In this document: positions 9,060-15,812 of the stretch, piece by piece
Position numbering within the stretch: the first letter of the stretch is position 1
Layout: each line of letters opens with the position of its first letter
Source: CAWBXL01 sp963837365
GTDB taxonomy: Bacteria; Acidobacteriota; Terriglobia; Terriglobales; Acidobacteriaceae
DNA length: 64,000 nucleotides
Reading direction: 5' to 3'
Assembly (NCBI GenBank): GCA_963837365.1
Contig: CAWIMW010000003.1
Span: forward strand, 806,001 to 870,000
Notes under the pieces: model-generated
The model's database searches: none
What the model was told of the DNA's origin: nothing
The model's input: the letters and a program-made list of their open reading frames with translations, nothing else
Made by a program: the position numbers and the translations under genes

Positions 9060-10067
9060 CTACCGGACTTGTTTGATCGCGTCCTTCACCTTGGCGGCCA
9101 CGTTTTCGGGCAGCGGAGCGTAGGCCAGACTGGAGGTCATTTTTTGACCGTCGTTCACCATCCAGTTCAGGAAATCTACGATCATTTTGCCCCGAGAGGG
9201 ATCCTTAGCCTGGGCTGGAATCAATAGCCAAGTGAAGCTGGAGACGGGGTAGGCGTCCTTGCCGGGAGCGTTGGTAATGGAGACGCGGAAGTCTGCGGGC
9301 ATGCTCTTGACTGAGCCGGCGGCCGCAGTCACGCTATCCAGGGAAGCCTTCACGAAGACACCAGCGGCGTTCTTGACGTCACCGTAAGGAATGTTGTTCT
9401 CCACGGCGTAAATCAGCTCGATGTAGCCGATGGCGCCGGCCATCTGCCGAACCATTCCTGATACGCCTTCGTTGCCTTTGGCGCCGAGTCCAGTGGGCCA
9501 TTTGACAGAAGTACCCTTGCCGACTTGGTCCTTCCATTCGGGGCTGATTTTGGAGAGGTAGTCGGTCCAGATGTAGGTGGTTCCGCTACCGTCAGATCGA
9601 TGGACTACGATAATGGCTTGGCCGGGCAAGTTAACGCCGGGATTTGATTTGGCGATGGCGGGATCGTTCCAAGTGGTGATCTTGCCCAAGAAGATGCCCG
9701 CCAAGGCTTCAGGAGTAAACTTGAGTTCCCCTGTGACGCCGGGAATGTTATACGCCGGGACATCAGCACCCAAGACGGTGGGAATGTGGAGAAGCTTACC
9801 TTTGTACTGCGACAGTTGCTCGTCGGTCATGGGACCATCGCTGGCACCGAAATCAACCGTCCCAGCCAGAACTTGGCGAATGCCGCCGCCGGAGCCGATG
9901 GACTGATAATTGATTTGAACCTCCGGGTGTGCCTTGTGGTACTCGCTGAACCACTTCTGGTAAATAGGATTGGGGAAAGTTGCTCCCGCTCCGTTCAGCG
10001 TGGTCTGCCCAAATGCCGGGAGCGCAAGAGCCAGACAGAGACACAATAACGCGATGCGACGAATCAC
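9060..10067 (-). CDS. pstS: PstS phosphate-binding protein
   Basis: This is a 335-residue periplasmic protein with a clear signal peptide (about residues 1-20, ending AFGQ). The mature N-terminus TTLNGAGATFPNPIYQKW and the phosphate-binding loops GSGGGIRQ, DFGASDGPM and HRSDGSGTTYIWTDYL are diagnostic of PstS. It delivers phosphate to PstC/PstA. The start is a GTG at 10065-10067 with AAGGAGG eight bases upstream. It is separated from pstCAB by the polyphosphate genes. A Pho-box-like repeat lies about 50 bases upstream. The porin gene follows on the same strand after a gap of about 70 bases. Confidence 0.96.
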   Translation of the reverse strand: MIRRIALLCLCLALALPAFGQTTLNGAGATFPNPIYQKWFSEYHKAHPEVQINYQSIGSGGGIRQVLAGTVDFGASDGPMTDEQLSQYKGKLLHIPTVLGADVPAYNIPGVTGELKFTPEALAGIFLGKITTWNDPAIAKSNPGVNLPGQAIIVVHRSDGSGTTYIWTDYLSKISPEWKDQVGKGTSVKWPTGLGAKGNEGVSGMVRQMAGAIGYIELIYAVENNIPYGDVKNAAGVFVKASLDSVTAAAGSVKSMPADFRVSITNAPGKDAYPVSSFTWLLIPAQAKDPSRGKMIVDFLNWMVNDGQKMTSSLAYAPLPENVAAKVKDAIKQVR

Positions 10068-10117
10068 TTTAGGTTCCTCCTTGTGGGTTTTGCTCGCTAT
10101 GTTTTTACGGCGCGAAT

Positions 10118-10135
10118 GTTACAGCAGGGTTACAG
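10118..10135 (-). promoter_or_regulatory. Pho box upstream of pstS
   Basis: On the minus strand there is a perfect direct repeat CTGTAAC-CCTG-CTGTAAC: two identical 7-mers with an 11-base period. This matches the architecture of Pho boxes bound by PhoB-type regulators. Its downstream edge is about 50 bases from the pstS start, so it could overlap a -35 region. A related pair precedes pstC. Confidence 0.7.
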
Positions 10136-10208
10136 GACGATGAATTTCAAATGAATTGGCCGGGAAGATGATTGAGAAGAAGCGACTTTGCACAAGTTGC
10201 TAGAGTGG

Positions 10209-11066
10209 TTAGTTGCCGGAGTCAAGACGCAGGATTTCGCGCGCGAAGAGCGGGTTGTTCGGGAATTCATCACGTAAGGAAGCGAGCATCTCACGTGCTT
10301 TTGGCTTGTCTTTGTCGCGCACGTAGGCAATTGCGAGCAGAATGCGGGCAAAGGGTGCAAGGTAAGTACCCTTCTGGGCGGTAAGTTTCAGCTCTTCGAT
10401 ACCAGCATTCTTGTCTCCGGAAAAACCACCTAAACGCAGGACCCATCGGATGGGAGCCGCCATGCTGCCGATAATGTACTTGCCGATACCGGTGGCGATG
10501 TAGGCGTCGTAGCATTTGGGATCAGCGGCCAACAAACGTTGGGCGCGGGCCGAGGCCTCCTTGGTCAGACCTAAAGATGCCATATTCCGTTTTTCGACCA
10601 GGGCTGCGTAGTCGGCTTTCAGTCCGGAAGAGAGGGTCAAAGCCAAGAGCGCATCGCGGTTGTCCGCATCTTTTTCCAGGCGCGTATTAGCACGTTGTTC
10701 AGCCAAAACGAGGGCTGCGTCGAATAGTTTTTTCAGTTCCGGATCGGGAGATAATTTCTTACGAGCATCGAAGGCTTTGTCGTCGGTATAGAACTGGGCT
10801 TCAAGAACGCCCAAGCGATGAAGTTCGGAAAACAAGTAACCAGCGGCATCTGAAGCAGGACCTAGGGGATCCTCCGGATGTTGTTGCTGCCACGACAGAA
10901 ACACCTGGTGCGCGTTGACGAAGTCAAGGTCGTACATCATGCGGTAGCCCGAGTCCAAAGATAGGAGAGGCAGTGATGGCGAGGCTGCCCAGCTGAGAAG
11001 TGAAGCGCTGGCGAGAATGGTCCCAGCCAATGCTTCGATCGCACGCCGGATGGAGATAGTTCTCAT
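10209..11066 (-). CDS. Secreted TPR-like protein of unknown function
   Basis: The protein is about 285 residues with an N-terminal signal sequence (positions about 7-28, ending in SWAA) followed by helical repeats of TPR type (YDLDFVNAHQVFLSWQQQHP, ILLAIAYVRDKDKPKAREML). It lacks known catalytic motifs. The C-terminal half resembles the middle of the 408-residue protein at 51809-53035: here GKYIIGSMAAPIRW..GGFSGDKNAGIEEL, there HNYVMGSLSWAVKA..VGLSGSKEKGINYL. The two are therefore paralogues. The start at ATG 11066 is chosen so that the signal peptide is at the N-terminus. The frame is open 27 codons further upstream. Function unknown. Confidence 0.75.
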   Translation of the reverse strand: MRTISIRRAIEALAGTILASASLLSWAASPSLPLLSLDSGYRMMYDLDFVNAHQVFLSWQQQHPEDPLGPASDAAGYLFSELHRLGVLEAQFYTDDKAFDARKKLSPDPELKKLFDAALVLAEQRANTRLEKDADNRDALLALTLSSGLKADYAALVEKRNMASLGLTKEASARAQRLLAADPKCYDAYIATGIGKYIIGSMAAPIRWVLRLGGFSGDKNAGIEELKLTAQKGTYLAPFARILLAIAYVRDKDKPKAREMLASLRDEFPNNPLFAREILRLDSGN

Positions 11067-11183
11067 TCTGAATATGTGAGGCGCAGATGACAGTTTAGAT
11101 GCCAACCTCTGATTTCCTTTACAGCTTATTTGCAAAAAGATTGTCAATAAAGGTATCCGGAGGTCTAGATGGGGACTGTCCCT

Positions 11184-11456
11184 TCAGCGGCCAGATACGG
11201 TGCGGGTGCTAGTAAAAAGATAAAAAGCGTACACGGCACCTGCTGCCAAGGCAATTGGCTTGGACCAATAAAGGCAAGCCAGCGCAACCAGCACCCAAGT
11301 GAGCGAATGGAACCAGCGCACGACGATGCGTTGCCAGCGCGCAAGCTGGCGAAACCGTTCAGGGTGCTTACGCCCCGGCCATAAAAAGATGTAGACCACG
11401 GCGACAATCACACAGACTGCCGCGGCCCGTACCTGCGGATTGGTCCAAGACCACAT
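11184..11456 (-). CDS. Small membrane protein, hypothetical
   Basis: This 90-residue protein has two hydrophobic segments, residues about 9-26 (VRAAAVCVIVAVVYIFLW) and 53-84, joined by a basic, tryptophan-rich cytoplasmic-type loop (GRKHPERFRQLARWQRIVVRW). No family is recognised. It lies alone between the TPR gene and the decayed insertion sequence. The hydrophobic pattern favours a real gene, but there is no independent support. Confidence 0.5.
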   Translation of the reverse strand: MWSWTNPQVRAAAVCVIVAVVYIFLWPGRKHPERFRQLARWQRIVVRWFHSLTWVLVALACLYWSKPIALAAGAVYAFYLFTSTRTVSGR

Positions 11457-11548
11457 GCAAGTTGCGGAGAATAGCGGGTTTACGGCTCGTGGTCAGGTGG
11501 CGATGTGTTGTTGCACGAGAAATTGTCGGATTAACTGCGACGAGATAC

Positions 11549-12856
11549 TGTCACCCCTTATCCATTAAGTAACGGCCGCAAGAGCAGGGCGGCCGGAGAG
11601 GTTGTAGATGCGAGGCATCGGCGTTTTTATTTAATGCGCGGTGGTAGAAGCGCAGCGCGCCGATCGGCGTGTTCTTCGAGCGGCAGAGATAGAGAGAGCA
11701 GGAGTCGATCTCGACGATAGACGTGGAGCATGCCTTCCAGGTGATGCGCGAGTTCTACGGTTTCTCCGGCGTAACCGCGCAGGCCGGGCAGGGCGGCAGA
11801 GGGATGGAGTTCGCGCCTAAGGTGACGTAGTGGTTGGCGGCGACGACCCGTCGATAATGTAACGCCAGACAGCGGGAGAGATCGAAACGGCGGGGTAGGC
11901 GGTGGAAGTCGCAGTCGGCCTCGGCGGCGGGACGGGCGAAGCGCTGGTTATAGTCGGCACAGAAGCGAGCGAGCACGGCATTGGCCTGGGATAAGGTGGC
12001 GGCGCGGGCGAGGCGGAGTTCGCTGACCAGCCGGTCCTGACAGGTGCGCCAGACGCGTTCGATGCGGCCCTTGGCCTGGGGAGAGTAGGCGTGTATCTGC
12101 TGGATGCCGAGTTCTTCTAAAGTGCGTCCGAGTTGGGTGGGAGATTGTTTTCTGGCGAGCTGTTCGGTTAGAGTCAGTGGGGATCATTGCGCTGGAAGAC
12201 GGAATGGCGGTCGCGGTAGAGGCTGAGCGGGACCCCGTGTGAGGTATCATGGCGTGCAGGGCGCGGAGATAGCCGAGAGTATTTTCGGCTTCGAGTTGGA
12301 AATGCGCAGCCAAGATCTGGCTAGTGCGTCATCCTGAAAACCGATGAGGGTGAGTTCGGGACCACGGCCGTGGAGCCAGTCATGGCGGCTGGCATCGCTC
12401 AGGGCCATCATGCCGAAACGTGGGCGGGGCGGTCGTCGGGAGCGGTACTTGCGGGGTCGGCGTTTCTGGGGAGAGCCAGTTTGTCGGCGCGAAGGTGCGG
12501 CCACGGTCTCGCGGCTGACCGTAAGTCTTCTTCGCTGCGAAGTTTTTGTGTGATGGGAATCGTTGAAGCTCTGATACTTGCCGCGCGCCAGAGTCAAGAT
12601 CAACTGCTTCTGGGGAAGAGGCAAGGCCCAAGGCATGGGGCGCCCGCGTTTGTTGTGCTGTACCCAGTTGATGGATTCAGGCCGATAGCGGCGTTTTAGC
12701 TGTTGCTCCTGGCGTTCACTCAACTGCAGCAGGCGGGAGGCTTCGCCTATGTCAGCTTCCCGCCCGCCGCATTCTCAATCACCTTCACTCGTTGGAACTC
12801 CTTCTGACTCATCGTCACCATCCTGAGGGGTGACAAAGTCCGTTCAGGGGGTGACA
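11549..12856. mobile_element. Decayed ISNCY-like insertion sequence
   Basis: The element is bounded by TGTCACCCCT at 11549-11558 and its inverted copy AGGGGTGACA at 12826-12835. A further outer GGGGTGACA lies at 12848-12856. The interior is a DDE-type transposase broken into several frames. Tandem terminal TGTCACCCC boxes outside the transposase start are typical of ISNCY/IS1202-type elements. No clear target duplication is seen. The element lies directly upstream of the acyl-CoA dehydrogenase gene and is presumably immobile. Confidence 0.7.
11627..12812 (-). pseudogene. Broken ISNCY-type transposase
   Basis: The remnant starts at ATG 12812 (MSQKEFQRVKVIENAAGG), meets a stop after 21 codons, and resumes in another frame as EASRLLQLSERQ and LKRRYRPESINWVQH. 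Further pieces follow in shifting frames: SPQKRRPRKYRSRRPPRPRF, FGMMALSDASRHDWL (first catalytic Asp region), AAHFQLEAENTLGYLRALHA, ARFCADYNQRFARPAAEA and HYRRVVAANHYVTLGAN. The order matches a helix-turn-helix plus DDE transposase of about 400 residues. At least four frame changes or stops show it is dead. Assignment to ISNCY rests on remembered family resemblance. Confidence 0.75.
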
Positions 12857-12967
12857 TGGTCAAGGTGGCGATGTTGACGCCTTCCCTGCCATCCTGCTAC
12901 CGTCTAGAGTTTCTTCTTCCTTTTGTCTCCTGCCGGTACGGAACAAGAAACAGAAACGAGACCTGCC

Positions 12968-14149
12968 ATGTCCGCTATTAAGTTTCGCGGCGCTGATTTC
13001 CTTGAGTTCGACAGCCTATTGAGCGAAGACGAGATTCTGGTGCGCAATACGTCCCGCCAATTTATCGAAGACAACCTCATCCCCATTATTGAAGAGTGCA
13101 ATCGGGCGGGGCGTTTTCCGCGGGAACTGGTGAAGCCCATGGGAGAACTGGGGTTCTTCGGCGCGGCAATGCAAGGCTACGGCTGTGCGGGAATGTCGAA
13201 TGTCGAATATGGCCTGGTGATGCAGGAACTGGAACGCGGCGATTCCGGCGTGCGGTCGTTTGTGAGCGTGCAGTCGGCGCTGGTGATGTACCCGATTTAT
13301 ACGTTTGGTACCGAAGAGCAGAAGCAGACATGGCTGCCGGGCATGGCAAAGGGTGAGAGGTTGGGATGCTTCGGATTGACCGAACCAGATTTCGGATCGA
13401 ACCCCGGTGGGATGCGGACGCGGGCGCGGAAATCGGGCAAAGAGTACGTCCTAAACGGCGAAAAAATGTGGATCACTTCCGGCACGATAGCCGACGTCGC
13501 CGTGATCTGGGCCAAGGTCGAAGACGAAGATAATAAAGTACGCGGATTTCTGGTGGAAGCGGACCGGCCTGGCTTCAAGGCGGAAGACATTCATGGCAAG
13601 TGGTCGCTGCGTGCGTCGGTGACTTCCGGGCTTTCCTTGCAGGATGTGCGAATACCGGAAGCGAATGTGCTGCCCGGAACCGGCGGGCTGAAATCTCCAC
13701 TGATGTGCTTGAACCAGGCGCGGTATGGAATCGCCTGGGGAGGAATCGGAGCGGCCATGGCGTGCTATGACTGCGCTTTGCAGTATGCCCTGCTCCGCAA
13801 ACAGTTCCGCGACCAGCCGATTGCTTCGCACCAACTGGTGCAGGAAAAACTAGCGTGGATGATCAATGAGATCACCAAGGGGCAGTTGCTGGTTTTGCAG
13901 GTTGGGCGGCTGAAAGATTCGGGGAAAGTGCAGCATCAACATATTTCCATGGCCAAGCGGAACAACATCTGGATGGCGTTGGAATGCGCGCGGCTTTCAC
14001 GAGACATTCTGGGTGCGAACGGCGTGGCCGATGATTATCCCATCATGCGGCACATGATGAATCTGGAGTCGGTGAAGACGTATGAGGGGACGCATGATAT
14101 TCATACGCTGATTATTGGGGCGAGCGTGACTGGGATTGACGCGTTCTAG
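12968..14149 (+). CDS. gcdH: Glutaryl-CoA dehydrogenase-type acyl-CoA dehydrogenase
   Basis: This 393-residue flavoprotein closely follows glutaryl-CoA dehydrogenase along its whole length: LERGDSGVRSFVSVQSALVM (the Arg that binds the glutaryl carboxylate), LGCFGLTEPDFGSNPGGM, NGEKMWITSG, ARYGIAWGGIGAAMACYDCA, and KTYEGTHDIHTLIIG with the catalytic Glu. It would oxidise and decarboxylate glutaryl-CoA to crotonyl-CoA in lysine/tryptophan or aromatic catabolism. I start at ATG 12968, giving the usual N-terminus. A TTG at 12923 is the longer alternative. It stands alone, about 110 bases from the end of the decayed insertion sequence. No partner electron-transfer genes are nearby. Confidence 0.88.
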   Translation: MSAIKFRGADFLEFDSLLSEDEILVRNTSRQFIEDNLIPIIEECNRAGRFPRELVKPMGELGFFGAAMQGYGCAGMSNVEYGLVMQELERGDSGVRSFVSVQSALVMYPIYTFGTEEQKQTWLPGMAKGERLGCFGLTEPDFGSNPGGMRTRARKSGKEYVLNGEKMWITSGTIADVAVIWAKVEDEDNKVRGFLVEADRPGFKAEDIHGKWSLRASVTSGLSLQDVRIPEANVLPGTGGLKSPLMCLNQARYGIAWGGIGAAMACYDCALQYALLRKQFRDQPIASHQLVQEKLAWMINEITKGQLLVLQVGRLKDSGKVQHQHISMAKRNNIWMALECARLSRDILGANGVADDYPIMRHMMNLESVKTYEGTHDIHTLIIGASVTGIDAF

Positions 14150-14175
14150 ATGCGATAGCGTTTGCGACCACGGCT

Positions 14176-15801
14176 TCATTTCCCGCTGCCTTGTCGCCCC
14201 AGGTCCCAGGTCACGGTGTTGCTTGACGTGCCGTTGCCGTACATGCCGCCGTGGGTCTTATCGTCTCTGGCTGATCCGTGCAACTGGGTGGGATCGCTGA
14301 ATTTTCCACGCAATGTGTTGCCGAAACACGAAGCTATGACGAGGGGACTGTCTGCCTGTTGGCAATTGCCACCGTCGCGTCCGCACATGACCCCGTGAAT
14401 CTTCCCTTCAGCCTTAAACTCATAATCCGCGCTGATGGAATAGGTCCCGTTATTCTGGTTCAAGAAAACCTCGACCTTTGCGGGGGATGAGTCCTCCAGC
14501 GTGCCATCCCCATGAGAGCTGTCGCTAATGATCAAGGTTTTCACCCCGCCGCGCAGCGCGGGCTGTCGGTTCACCCCGAAGCTCGACGCTGAGGCATAAC
14601 CGTGGGCGGTCCCGACGCCGTTCTTTACATCAATGATGATCCGCGTCACTGAAGACCCGGAGAACGTCTGGACTTCGACGTTACCTCCATCGTGGAACTC
14701 TTGCGTGCAGCTAATCTCACCGTTCCAGCCGGTCCCTAGACCGGCTTTCCACTCTCCCTCGGTATTGCCTGCGCGAGAAGTTGCCTTCACGGAGAAGCCC
14801 GCGTTCGGGACCTTCTTGTCGGGCGCCACGTAGGTGAACTTCATCGGCGATCCCACATTGGACCCGATGCCCTCGGGGACCACGGTTCCTGCATAGGCAT
14901 GCGCATCGCCGAAATTGGCCCTCACCACTTCGCCCGCTTTGGTCTTCACATCCGCTTTGACGGTTACCTGAGCACCCAGGGCCACCGTGTTGCTCGGTGG
15001 ATTGAAAGCGATCTGCGCGCACTGGCCATGCGTCCATTTGGCTTGCGCCATCGAGTAGAAAATGCCGCCCCAAAAGGTCAGGGCGTAACCCAAGCCGACT
15101 GCCTGAACGTAGTGAGTTTGGAGAGGATCGCCACCCGCAAAGGCCCCAAAACTGGGAAGGTCCATATTTCTGGCAACGTAGAAGGCAAGGGTGATGTGCT
15201 GCGGGACATTGCTCCCAGCCGAGCTAGCGATCGCGCCGTGGCCGTTATCTTGGTGGCCGCCCGACTGGACGTAAGTGTAGTCAATCTCAGCGGTGACCGG
15301 GCCTTCCAGATATCCACTGTCGCCCACTTGGCCCTTATAGGTCGCGTTGGCGCGCGTTGTGATGTGCAGGGTATTGGTCCCATCCGTGCGATCGAAGGTC
15401 ACGGAAAGCACGCCCGTCCCCTCGGCCGTGCCATTCGCCGCCGGACAGGTTTTGATTTGATTGCCAAGAGTGAAGCGCAATGTGACGCGCTTGCCTTCGT
15501 ACGCCCCCGTGCCTACCGCGGTCTCGCCGCCGGTGTGGGTGTAGCCCTCATAGCCCGCAGGCGCCGGGCCGCCGCCATCCGGTTCCTGGGTGATCACATA
15601 ACCCTCGTTCGGCCCTGGAAAGTGAGCCTGCACCTCACCCCAGCCTTGGAGAGGAAACACGACAAAACAAGATAGGATGAAAACGGTGATCGGGACGCGA
15701 CGCAGAGCGTATGTGGTGGACATGAGTACCCGAGTGGATCCATTCATATTTGCCATCCAAAATTCAGCGTGTTTCGAGAACGTAATCTTCTCCGTCGACA
15801 T
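14176..15801 (-). CDS. Secreted beta-rich protein, unknown function
   Basis: This is a 541-residue protein with a hydrophobic export signal at residues about 36-56 (VPITVFILSCFVVFPLQGWG). Gly-, Thr- and Asn-rich, probably beta-structured sequence follows, with few charged clusters and paired cysteines. No catalytic motif is recognised. ATG 15801 is 11 bases after the stop of the preceding gene, with AAGGGAA as ribosome binding site. ATG 15723 (residue 27) would place the signal peptide at the true N-terminus and is a serious alternative. It is the last of three same-strand secreted-protein genes (19678 to 14176), so they may act together at the surface. Confidence 0.7.
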   Translation of the reverse strand: MSTEKITFSKHAEFWMANMNGSTRVLMSTTYALRRVPITVFILSCFVVFPLQGWGEVQAHFPGPNEGYVITQEPDGGGPAPAGYEGYTHTGGETAVGTGAYEGKRVTLRFTLGNQIKTCPAANGTAEGTGVLSVTFDRTDGTNTLHITTRANATYKGQVGDSGYLEGPVTAEIDYTYVQSGGHQDNGHGAIASSAGSNVPQHITLAFYVARNMDLPSFGAFAGGDPLQTHYVQAVGLGYALTFWGGIFYSMAQAKWTHGQCAQIAFNPPSNTVALGAQVTVKADVKTKAGEVVRANFGDAHAYAGTVVPEGIGSNVGSPMKFTYVAPDKKVPNAGFSVKATSRAGNTEGEWKAGLGTGWNGEISCTQEFHDGGNVEVQTFSGSSVTRIIIDVKNGVGTAHGYASASSFGVNRQPALRGGVKTLIISDSSHGDGTLEDSSPAKVEVFLNQNNGTYSISADYEFKAEGKIHGVMCGRDGGNCQQADSPLVIASCFGNTLRGKFSDPTQLHGSARDDKTHGGMYGNGTSSNTVTWDLGRQGSGK

Positions 15802-15812
15802 AAGGCGTTCCC

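Noticed and set aside
11549..12856. A functional insertion sequence
   Set aside because: The transposase is broken in several places and no target duplication could be identified.
14899..15675. A 258-residue plus-strand open frame antisense to the 541-residue protein
   Set aside because: No ribosome binding site or domain; the minus-strand frame has an export signal and continuous coupling with its neighbour.
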